Shown: in pieces, positions 43,708-51,406 of the stretch
How positions within the stretch are numbered: the first letter of the stretch is position 1
How the letters are laid out: every line of letters begins with the position of its first letter
Assembly (NCBI GenBank): GCA_038323575.1
Contig: JBBQHB010000001.1
Coordinates: forward strand, 62,001 to 126,000
Source of the DNA: CAINVV01 sp038323575
GTDB lineage: Bacteria > Bacteroidota > Bacteroidia > Bacteroidales > Prolixibacteraceae
Direction: 5' to 3'
DNA length: 64,000 nt
Notes under the pieces: model-generated
What the model was told of the DNA's origin: nothing
Database searches by the model: none
What the model saw: the letters and a program-made list of their open reading frames with translations, nothing else
Program-made: the position numbers and the translations under genes

Positions 43708-45249
43708 ATGAGTGTAAAAAACTGTCCGGAAACACCCCGGCAACGAATGATCAGCCTGATGTACCTGGTATTAACGGCTATGCTGGCACTCAACGTCGAT
43801 AAGTCTGTTGTAGATGCATTCGCGGTTGTTGACCGTGGTTTCATGGAAACCATCAAGAACTTCAACAACAAGAACCAGAGTGTATACAACCACTTCAACA
43901 ACGCTGCCCTCGAAAATCCCCAAAAGGCGGGAGAATTGAACCGTACTGTTCTTAAAATTAAAGATCGGACAGACTCCCTCTACAATTACATCACCTATTT
44001 TAAAGAGATGATCGTTAAAAAGGCAGATGGTCCGACCGGGAGAACGGATAGCGTTGTTTACAAGGAGGACCTGCAATACGCTGAAGAAATAATGATTACC
44101 AAAGGAAACGCGAAATTACTGAAAAAGGCCATTGAGGAATACCGTCAATTTGTACTCTCAAAGATTGATCCGAGTGAAACTGCTTTAATATCATCCATTG
44201 AGAAAAATCTTGATACTTCAAATCCGCCAGGAGTGGAAGGTAGTACGCCTACCTGGGAAAGCAGCAAATTCCAGGGTTACCCGCTGATTGCAGTGATAAC
44301 ACTTATGTCAAAAATGCAAAGTGATATCCGCAACACCGAAGCGGATGCGATTGCCTATTATTACACCAAGATTGATGCTTCCTCTTTTAAATTCAACAAA
44401 CTGAAAGCGCAGGTCATACCCAAATCGGATTATGTTCTGGTGGGTGATGTTTACGAAGCCAAGGTTTTTATTTCTGCTATAGATACTACTGCTATTCCGG
44501 ACATTGTTGTTAACGGAAATAAACTTCCCATCGCACCGGGTGAGAACGAAGGTATTTTCAAGGCCAACGCCAATGCCGAAGGATCTTTCAAATGGAAAGG
44601 CATCATCAACTTCAAAAATCCCAACGGGATGATCGTGCAATATCCATTTGAACATGAGTACCAGGTCGCTAAACCATCTTCGACGATTTCACCGACCAAA
44701 ATGAACGTACTGTATGCAGGCTTGCCAAATCCTGTTTCCGTATCCGTACCCGGAATCTCTTCAAGGGATATTGAGGTCACCATGACAAACGGACGGATAG
44801 AGCGGACAGCAGACGGATTTTTGGCTTATCCGGTAAAAGCAGGGGAAAAAACTGTGATCACTGTTCGTGCCACGGTAGATAAAGCGATAAAAGAAATGGG
44901 ATCCATGCTCTTCAGGGTGAAAATCGTTCCGAAGCCTCAGGCTTCCGTAGCAGGAAAAAGCGAAGGATTTATCACTAAAAATGAAATGGTCGCAGAACAA
45001 GGAGTATTTGCGGAAATTCCGGAATTTGATTTTGACATGAAATTCACGGTACTTTCATTTACCGTCTCTGCCTCTCAGGGCGGTTTCGTGAATGAAGTAG
45101 CTACCACCGGAAACAAGTTCTCTCAGCAACAGAGAGATGTATTCAGCAAACTGACCAAGGGAAATCGTGTATACATTGACAATATCGTCGCAAAAGGGGA
45201 CGACGGGCTCACCAGAACCTTGTCTCCGCTCAGTTTTAAAATTAATTAG
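43708..45249 (+). CDS. gldM: Type IX secretion motor protein GldM/PorM
   Basis: 513 residues. One membrane helix near the N-terminus (RQRMISLMYLVLTAMLALNV) with the short cytoplasmic start CPETPRQ, then a long periplasmic part with an alpha-helical domain (about 35-220) and several beta domains, ending in the C-terminal domain that contacts the GldKN ring. It transmits the motor torque across the periplasm. 22 nt after gldL. Confidence 0.95.
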   Translation: MSVKNCPETPRQRMISLMYLVLTAMLALNVDKSVVDAFAVVDRGFMETIKNFNNKNQSVYNHFNNAALENPQKAGELNRTVLKIKDRTDSLYNYITYFKEMIVKKADGPTGRTDSVVYKEDLQYAEEIMITKGNAKLLKKAIEEYRQFVLSKIDPSETALISSIEKNLDTSNPPGVEGSTPTWESSKFQGYPLIAVITLMSKMQSDIRNTEADAIAYYYTKIDASSFKFNKLKAQVIPKSDYVLVGDVYEAKVFISAIDTTAIPDIVVNGNKLPIAPGENEGIFKANANAEGSFKWKGIINFKNPNGMIVQYPFEHEYQVAKPSSTISPTKMNVLYAGLPNPVSVSVPGISSRDIEVTMTNGRIERTADGFLAYPVKAGEKTVITVRATVDKAIKEMGSMLFRVKIVPKPQASVAGKSEGFITKNEMVAEQGVFAEIPEFDFDMKFTVLSFTVSASQGGFVNEVATTGNKFSQQQRDVFSKLTKGNRVYIDNIVAKGDDGLTRTLSPLSFKIN

Positions 45250-45252
45250 GTC

Positions 45253-46134
45253 ATGAAACACAAACTACTTTTCTTTTTGATCCTTCTCGCAGGCATATTT
45301 ACCGGCAGTTCTCTGATGGGTCAGGGGATAGAGGATCTTGTCAAAAACAGAAATAATGGTGCATACGATAAGAAGATCACCATCGAACGCAAACCTGCAG
45401 TGCTGCCTGGTGTCAGGGAGGCAGACGTTATTTGGTCCAAAACCGTTTGGCGGCTGATCGATATGCGGGAAAAGGTGAACCAACACTTCTATTTCCCGAC
45501 ACGCGAGATCCAGGGACGCAACAATCTGGTCAACATCCTTTTAAAAGGAATCAAGGATAATACCATTACAGCTTTCAATGCTCCTCCCCAGGATGACAAC
45601 GAATTTCTAGAACCTGTCAGCTATGATGAAGTAAAGAAAAAATTTGGCGGAACCTCCAAGACGATCCAGCGAAGAAATTTCGAAACAGGCCAGATGGAAG
45701 ATGTGACTATCCAGCAAGAGATGTCAACTGATGACGTGAAGCAATTGATGGTCAAAGAAATATGGTATTTCGACAAACAAAAATCCTCCCTGCAGGTCAG
45801 GATACTGGGTCTTTGTCCGATCAAAATATGGTACAGGGATGCTGACGTCGAAAAGCAGGATCTGCAGCGCATGAAACTATTTTGGGTCTATTACCCCGAA
45901 GTCAGAACACTCCTGGCTAAAAATGAATCACTCAACTCAAGGAATGGTGCCAGAAACTTCAGTTTTGATGACCTTTTCCTGATCCGGAATTTTGATGGCT
46001 TTATCGTCAAAGAGGAAAATGTATTCAACAACAGGGATGTCATGCAATATGCTTCCGACGAGTATGCATTAACGGAATCAGACCGCATCAAAAACATGAT
46101 CTTTAATTACGAGCAGGATCTCTGGGAATACTAA
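45253..46134 (+). CDS. gldN: Type IX secretion protein GldN/PorN
   Basis: 293 residues with a signal peptide (MKHKLLFFLILLAGIFTGSS). The mature part has VIWSKTVWRLIDMREKVNQH, NLVNILLKGIKDNTITAF, VKEIWYFDKQKSSLQVRILG and FWVYYPEVR, all typical of GldN. It assembles with GldK into the periplasmic ring. Last gene of the cluster; its stop is followed within a few bases by a heptamer repeat array. Confidence 0.95.
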   Translation: MKHKLLFFLILLAGIFTGSSLMGQGIEDLVKNRNNGAYDKKITIERKPAVLPGVREADVIWSKTVWRLIDMREKVNQHFYFPTREIQGRNNLVNILLKGIKDNTITAFNAPPQDDNEFLEPVSYDEVKKKFGGTSKTIQRRNFETGQMEDVTIQQEMSTDDVKQLMVKEIWYFDKQKSSLQVRILGLCPIKIWYRDADVEKQDLQRMKLFWVYYPEVRTLLAKNESLNSRNGARNFSFDDLFLIRNFDGFIVKEENVFNNRDVMQYASDEYALTESDRIKNMIFNYEQDLWEY

Positions 46135-46140
46135 GCTTAC

Positions 46141-46335
46141 AAAGGATAAAGGATAAAGGATAAAGGATAAAGTGGCATTTGTGCCGGGATCAGAATTTAC
46201 TCATTTATCTTAAAATTCTTAAAGTAGGAACCTTTTATCTTAAAATTCATTAAAGTAGGAACGCCGCAAAGTTGATTGCGGCGTTCTTACTTTATCCTTT
46301 ATCCTTTATCCTTTTTTGCTCCCTTTATCCTTTTT
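46141..46335. repeat. Mirror element with aaaggat heptamers
   Basis: Left arm 46141-46172 has four tandem aaaggat units; right arm 46289-46335 has their inverted copies (atccttt), with a short interruption. Inside lie a direct repeat (46204-46231 and 46234-46262, differing by one inserted base) and a hairpin. The right arm covers the radA stop codon and its last codons. Confidence 0.8.
46255..46290. terminator. Hairpin between convergent gldN and radA
   Basis: gaacgccgcaa (46259-46269) and ttgcggcgttc (46276-46286) pair perfectly with a 6-nt loop; the stem can be extended by four pairs including one G-T. It sits inside the mirror element and could stop transcription from both sides. Confidence 0.6.
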
Positions 46336-47692
46336 TCCCAAACAGTTCCCGCACCAGTTTCTCCACACGTTCGATCTGGTGAATTTTTATCTCAAAGCGG
46401 GAGAAGTCTACCCCTTTGTTGTATTTCGAGATGTAAATCTCTTTAAATCCCAGTTTCTGTGCCTCTGCAATACGCTGTTCCACCCTTCCCACCGGACGTA
46501 TCTCACCGGTCAGTCCGATTTCTCCCGAAAAGGCAATTCCTTTGTCAATGGCTATGTCGAAATTTGAAGAGAGGATCGCACAAATTACGGCAAGATCCAT
46601 GGCCGGATCATCGACTTTTAAACCCCCTGCGATGTTCAGAAAAACATCCTTCACCATCAGTTTAAAACCTGCCCTCTTTTCGAGCACTGCAAGCAGCATG
46701 TTCATTCGCCGGAGATCATAACCTGTTGCCGACCGCTGCGGTGTTCCGTAGGCAGCCGACCCTACCAGCGCCTGTACCTCAATCAGAAAAGAGCGCATCC
46801 CTTCGATGGCCGCAGCCGTAGAAGTTCCGCTCAGTCCTTCGTTGTGCGAAGAGAGCAGCATCTCAGAAGGATTACTCACCTCACGCAGTCCGGTTTGCTG
46901 CATCTCATAAATTCCCAACTCAGAGGTTGATCCGAAACGGTTTTTCACAGACCTGACGATCCTGTAAAGATGGTTTCTGTCTCCTTCAAACTGTAAAACC
47001 GTATCTACAATGTGTTCCAGTACTTTTGGCCCGGCAAGGCTCCCCTCTTTGTTGATGTGACCGATCAGAATTACAGCAATGTTCCTGGCCTTGGCCAGTT
47101 TCATGATGGCAATGGTGCATTCCCTGATCTGCGTTACGCTGCCGGCAGTTGATTCGATCGCTTCACTGCTTACAGTCTGGATGGAATCGATGATTACCAG
47201 GTCCGGCGACTCTCTTTCGATGTGCATTAGCACAGATTCCAGGAGCGTTTCACACAGGAAAAGGCAGGCAGGATTGTTTCCGTCCAGCCGCTCAGCACGC
47301 ATCTTCAGCTGCTGGAGACTCTCTTCTCCGGAGATATAAAGTACTTTTCTGTTTTTGAGTTGTAAGGCAATCTGGAGAACCAGCGTCGACTTTCCGATCC
47401 CCGGTTCACCACCGAGTAGGATAAGCCCTCCCGGCACCATTCCGCCGCCCAATACCCGGTTAAACTCCGTGTTTGATGTGTCGATCCTCGGCATTTCCAG
47501 CAAATCAATCTCATCCAGCGTTACAGCCCTCGCAGACGATTGCGCCCCGGACTGAAAAGATTGGTTTCTGGCCGGCATAGACACCTCTTCTACAAAGGTG
47601 TTCCACTCTCCGCAGGACGTGCAATGTCCGATCCATTTGGGTGAGGCGAATCCGCAACTCTGGCAGACGTATGAAGTTTTGAGCTTTGCCAA
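46325..47692 (-). CDS. radA: DNA repair protein RadA
   Basis: 455 residues. An N-terminal zinc finger (YVCQSCGFASPKWIGHCTSC), Walker A GEPGIGKSTLVLQ, Walker B LVIIDSIQT, the RadA motif KNRFGSTSELGIYEM, and a C-terminal Lon-like domain (GYDLRRMNMLLAVLEKRAGF, FNIAGG-type region). It is a RecA-like helicase for recombination intermediates. The last residues GKKG and the TAA are read from the heptamer repeat arm. It is the third gene of panC-panD-radA, 2 nt after panD. Confidence 0.95.
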   Translation of the reverse strand: MAKLKTSYVCQSCGFASPKWIGHCTSCGEWNTFVEEVSMPARNQSFQSGAQSSARAVTLDEIDLLEMPRIDTSNTEFNRVLGGGMVPGGLILLGGEPGIGKSTLVLQIALQLKNRKVLYISGEESLQQLKMRAERLDGNNPACLFLCETLLESVLMHIERESPDLVIIDSIQTVSSEAIESTAGSVTQIRECTIAIMKLAKARNIAVILIGHINKEGSLAGPKVLEHIVDTVLQFEGDRNHLYRIVRSVKNRFGSTSELGIYEMQQTGLREVSNPSEMLLSSHNEGLSGTSTAAAIEGMRSFLIEVQALVGSAAYGTPQRSATGYDLRRMNMLLAVLEKRAGFKLMVKDVFLNIAGGLKVDDPAMDLAVICAILSSNFDIAIDKGIAFSGEIGLTGEIRPVGRVEQRIAEAQKLGFKEIYISKYNKGVDFSRFEIKIHQIERVEKLVRELFGKKG

Positions 47693-47694
47693 TT

Positions 47695-48045
47695 TTATAC
47701 CAACCTGTTGGTTTCTGTATCAGGGAATATAATAGAAGGTTTAAATGTCTTTGCCTCTTCAAAATCGATGGATGCGTAGGAAACAATGATGACAATATCT
47801 CCGACCGCCGCCTTTCTCGCGGCAGGGCCGTTAAGAATAATATCCCCGGATTTTCTTTTTCCCCGGATCACATAGGTTTCAAACCGCTCTCCGTTGTTGA
47901 TATTGACTACCTGCACCTTTTCGTTTTCGATCAGGTTAGAAGCATCCATCAAATCTTCATCAATAGTTATACTTCCCACATACTGAAGATCGGCACCCGT
48001 AACCGTCACTCTATGGATTTTTGATTTGCAAATTTCTATAAACAT
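47695..48045 (-). CDS. panD: Aspartate 1-decarboxylase
   Basis: 116 residues. The self-cleavage site that makes the pyruvoyl group is Gly24-Ser25 (QYVGSITIDEDLMD). NNGERFETYVIRGKRKSGDI and GPAARKAAVGDIVIIVSYA complete the family pattern. It makes beta-alanine for pantothenate. 11 nt after panC in the same operon. Confidence 0.96.
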   Translation of the reverse strand: MFIEICKSKIHRVTVTGADLQYVGSITIDEDLMDASNLIENEKVQVVNINNGERFETYVIRGKRKSGDIILNGPAARKAAVGDIVIIVSYASIDFEEAKTFKPSIIFPDTETNRLV

Positions 48046-48056
48046 CTGTAATATTG

Positions 48057-48902
48057 TTATTTGTCAAATACAATGTTGTCAATTAATCTGATAGAGCCGG
48101 CAAAAACCGCTATACAGCCTACTTTTACGCCACTTTGCTCCCAGTTAGAAACGGCCTGAAGCGTTGTCTCATCCACAATTTCAAAATATTCCACCCTCAG
48201 GAGTTCAATCGCATTTATTTTTCCAATTACACGCTGTATTACTTGTTCCGGACCAAGATAGCCTGCCTCGGATCGTGCCTCCTGCAAGATACGGTAAATT
48301 TGAGGAGCAACAGCGCGATGTCCGGGAGCAAGCAGTAAATTTCGTGAACTCATGGCCAATCCGTCTGCCTCCCTGACAATTTCACAGGCAACGATATCCA
48401 CAGGAAATTTCAGCATGGCAACCATATTTTTAATGATTGATAATTGCTGAAAATCTTTCAACCCAAAATAGGCCCTATCAGGCTTTACAATGTCGAAGAG
48501 TCTGCTGACTACCTGCGCTACCCCATTGAAATGACCAGGTCTGAAGCGCCCTTCCATCACAGTTTCCAAAGCTCCGAAATCAAACTTCCTGGTATCCGGT
48601 TCCGGATAAATTTCACTTACATCCGGTGAAAAAAGGTAATCACATGCCAATGCAGAGAGCAAATCAGTATCAGCTTCAAGTGTTCTGGGATAATTTTTCA
48701 GATCATTGGGGTCATTGAACTGATTGGGATTGACAAAAATTGAGACTACCACGCGGTCGTTCTCTTTTGCCGCACGGTCCACCAAAGAGAGGTGGCCCCG
48801 GTGTAAGGCGCCCATAGTTGGCACAAAGCCTGTCGAAAGTCCCTTCAGCCGGTCCTGTTCAAGGGCTTCGTCCAAACCTTTAATCGTCTTGAAAAGCTCC
48901 AT
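48057..48902 (-). CDS. panC: Pantothenate synthetase
   Basis: 281 residues. It joins pantoate and beta-alanine using ATP. Nucleotidyltransferase motifs: GFVPTMGALHRGHLSLV, VVSIFVNPNQFNDPNDL, TVMEGRFRPGHFNGVAQVV, AYFGLKDFQQLSIIK and AMSSRNLLL. First gene of panC-panD-radA. Its upstream region holds the fourth family A repeat element, so the promoter lies in or near it. Confidence 0.96.
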   Translation of the reverse strand: MELFKTIKGLDEALEQDRLKGLSTGFVPTMGALHRGHLSLVDRAAKENDRVVVSIFVNPNQFNDPNDLKNYPRTLEADTDLLSALACDYLFSPDVSEIYPEPDTRKFDFGALETVMEGRFRPGHFNGVAQVVSRLFDIVKPDRAYFGLKDFQQLSIIKNMVAMLKFPVDIVACEIVREADGLAMSSRNLLLAPGHRAVAPQIYRILQEARSEAGYLGPEQVIQRVIGKINAIELLRVEYFEIVDETTLQAVSNWEQSGVKVGCIAVFAGSIRLIDNIVFDK

Positions 48903-48936
48903 TTTTACTTCAGATCAACATGCAAAGTAAATAAAT

Positions 48937-49086
48937 AAAAGTGACTAAAGTGAACTAAAGTGAGCTAAAGTGACTAAAGCTAAGGCCAGAAAAATAATAT
49001 ATCTCCAAACTAAGTTGCCCGACAATATGGAGTTTAGAACTACTTTAGGCACTTTAGTTCACTTTAGTCACTTTAGTTCACTTTCC
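48937..49086. repeat. Decamer mirror element, copy 4 (family A), diverged centre
   Basis: Left arm 48937-48979 (ctaaagtgaa/ctaaagtgag units), right arm 49042-49086 (inverted). The centre is about 60 nt, longer than the 35 nt of the other copies, and only its edges are similar (atatggag before the right arm). It lies between divergent genes, so it cannot be only a terminator. Confidence 0.8.
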
Positions 49087-49126
49087 TCTCTTTCACTTAG
49101 TTTAACTTTTAGCATCCTTCAATAGG

Positions 49127-49157
49127 TTGAAAGTTGCGGAAATTTTATATATTTTTG
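49127..49157 (+). promoter_or_regulatory. Candidate promoter of the glycogen-synthase-like gene
   Basis: TTG at 49127-49129, then 20 nt, then TATTTTTG at 49150-49157, a full match to the Bacteroidota -7 consensus TAnnTTTG. The ATG is at 49179, leaving a short leader with aaagg before the start. Confidence 0.6.
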
Positions 49158-49178
49158 CAAAATATTTAAGTTAAAGGA

Positions 49179-49982
49179 ATGGAAAAAAAGAAGGTTCTAT
49201 TTATCTCACAGGAAATCACACCTTATCTGCCTGATTCGGAGATTGCCGATATTGGCCGATATCTGCCGCAGGGGATACAGGAACGGGGAAAAGAGATCCG
49301 TACCTTCATGCCACGTTTCGGAAATGTTAATGAACGAAGAAACCAGCTCCATGAAGTAATTCGATTATCCGGAATGAACCTGATTATCAACGATAATGAT
49401 CATCCGCTGATTATCAAGGTAGCATCCATCCAGGCTGCAAGAATGCAAGTATATTTCATCGACAACGAAGATTACTTTCAAAGAAAATATTCGCTGAAAG
49501 ATGAGAACGATGTCGAGTTCGACGACAATGATGAACGTGCAATTTTTTTCGCAAGAGGTGTGCTTGAGACAGTTATAAAACTCCGTTGGTCACCTGATAT
49601 CATTCATTGTCATGGCTGGTTCACAGGAATGGTGCCTCTTTTTGTTAAGAAAACATACAAAGACAATCCATTGTTTGCCAATACACGTATCGTATATTCT
49701 GTTTACGATGATCATTTTGATAATCCACTGAATGGCGAGATGGCCCGGAAAATTGCCGAGGACGGCATTGATCTGGCTGATATCTCCGTCATCAACGAAC
49801 CAACTTTTGAAAATTACAGCAAGCTTGCGCTTAATTATTCAGATGCTGCCATCAAGGGAAGTGAAGTGATAAACAAGAACATTGAGCAGCACATCAAAGA
49901 TTCAGGAATGCAATTTCTCGACTTTCAGCCGAAAGAAAGTTACATCGATTCCTATTTCGATTTTTACAATAAAATTTTATAA
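49179..49982 (+). CDS. Glycogen/starch-synthase-like N-terminal domain protein
   Basis: 267 residues that match only the first (GT5) half of glycogen synthase. VLFISQEITPYLPDSEIADI is the family start, but the KTGG loop that binds ADP-glucose is replaced by PDSE. SPDIIHCHGWFTGMVPLFVK and RIVYSVYDDHFD also fit. The C-terminal GT1 half is absent, and the next gene starts 23 nt later, so this is the full protein. Loss of both the KTGG loop and the second lobe makes synthase activity unlikely. Short proteins of this type next to DUF4270 genes occur in other Bacteroidota; role unknown. Confidence 0.82.
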   Translation: MEKKKVLFISQEITPYLPDSEIADIGRYLPQGIQERGKEIRTFMPRFGNVNERRNQLHEVIRLSGMNLIINDNDHPLIIKVASIQAARMQVYFIDNEDYFQRKYSLKDENDVEFDDNDERAIFFARGVLETVIKLRWSPDIIHCHGWFTGMVPLFVKKTYKDNPLFANTRIVYSVYDDHFDNPLNGEMARKIAEDGIDLADISVINEPTFENYSKLALNYSDAAIKGSEVINKNIEQHIKDSGMQFLDFQPKESYIDSYFDFYNKIL

Positions 49983-50005
49983 TTTGCGCCGATTTTACTA
50001 AAAAG

Positions 50006-51316
50006 TTGATTCCATTGAAAAATCGAAATTTTGAAGCAATCTGCCTTGTAGGGGCTTTATTTATAATCTCTTTCATTTTCACAAGCTGCAAAAACGGGGA
50101 CGAAAGTCTGGGCAAGAATCTATTGCCGGGTAGTGCTGTAGTGTATAGCAGAAACTACTTTGAGTCTGGGACCATTCAGTCATATACTTATACAGATGAC
50201 AAAATCAGGGTAGATCATCCTGCATACAACTTCGTCGGCAGTTTCAATGATCCGCTATTCGGAAGAACCGAGAGTGGTTTTGCAGCGCAATTCCGTCTTA
50301 GTTCAAATCCTGTTTACGATCCCACAGCTACCCTTGACTCCCTGGTTTTAAGACTGACATACAAGCAGCTTTACGGCGATACTTTGACCAAGCAGACCCT
50401 GAAGGTTTATGAACTAAACGGCGACCTGGATTACGATGCCAAATACCTGTCATCGTTCAACCTAAAATCTTTAGTCAATGCCAATCCCATCGGATCTGCC
50501 AGTTTTATCCCGAAATTCAGAACCGATTCAGCGAAAACAGATACTACTGTCCAGTATGTTCGTTTCTTGCTGGATCCCGCCATCGGAAACCGCCTGCTGA
50601 AAATGGACTCGCTGAAAATGATCTCTAACGAGGAATTTTTAAAATATTTCAAGGGTCTTTATGTAGAATCTGTACCTGTTAGCAAGAAAGGGACACTTGT
50701 GGGTCTGACTGTTGCCGGGACAGGCATGGGACTCTATTACCACACGGCAAAAAAGGATTCTCTGTTTTTCTCGTACAATGTTACTTCCAATTCGGCCGAT
50801 GTTGCAGCCTATTCGCACGATTACACAAAAAGCATTTTCGGAGCACGCCTTAACCAGGATGTTATCCAGGATACACTGACCTACCTGCAGCCAACCGGAG
50901 GAACCAGGGTTAAGATCAATATCCCCTCCTTATCTAAGTGGAAGGACTCGACGCGGTATGTCATAAGCAGGGCTTCTATCATATTTTATGTCGATACCCT
51001 GACTACTGACTTCCGAAGGTATGATTTACCAAATCGCCTGTACCTGAAATACATGGATGCCACCGGCACTGAAGCTTTCCCGAAGGACAGCCAGTTATCC
51101 GCCATCTATTACGGTGGGGCTTATGATGCCAATACTGCAAGTTATACTTTTAATATAACCAGGCACCTTGAACAAATTATCAAAGGAGAGATAGCAAGTA
51201 CGAGCTTTTATCTTGTACACGCTAACCGGAATGGATCTGCGAACCGTGTCGTTCTGAAGGGGGGTAACAGTTCCCGGCCAATTCAGCTGTTTGTGAAATA
51301 TACGCGGTACGAATAA
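50006..51316 (+). CDS. DUF4270 lipoprotein
   Basis: 436 residues, with TTG starts at 50006 or 50015. Lipoprotein signal with the cysteine in FIFTSCKNGDESLG, followed by the DUF4270 start KNLLPGSAVVYSR. The body is beta-rich (ATLDSLVLRLTYKQLYGD, YVRFLLDPAIGNRLL, SFYLVHANRNGSANRVVLKG). The family is found in Bacteroidota and its function is unknown; it is probably exposed on the surface. It follows the glycogen-synthase-like gene closely, so both are probably cotranscribed. Confidence 0.85.
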   Translation: MIPLKNRNFEAICLVGALFIISFIFTSCKNGDESLGKNLLPGSAVVYSRNYFESGTIQSYTYTDDKIRVDHPAYNFVGSFNDPLFGRTESGFAAQFRLSSNPVYDPTATLDSLVLRLTYKQLYGDTLTKQTLKVYELNGDLDYDAKYLSSFNLKSLVNANPIGSASFIPKFRTDSAKTDTTVQYVRFLLDPAIGNRLLKMDSLKMISNEEFLKYFKGLYVESVPVSKKGTLVGLTVAGTGMGLYYHTAKKDSLFFSYNVTSNSADVAAYSHDYTKSIFGARLNQDVIQDTLTYLQPTGGTRVKINIPSLSKWKDSTRYVISRASIIFYVDTLTTDFRRYDLPNRLYLKYMDATGTEAFPKDSQLSAIYYGGAYDANTASYTFNITRHLEQIIKGEIASTSFYLVHANRNGSANRVVLKGGNSSRPIQLFVKYTRYE

Positions 51317-51406
51317 TCACAACGGGATTGCTTTTAACAATTGCCGGCAATTGGTCAAATGGACGGTTTGTTTAAGCGGAAAATTCAAATTTATACCAGA
51401 CGGACT

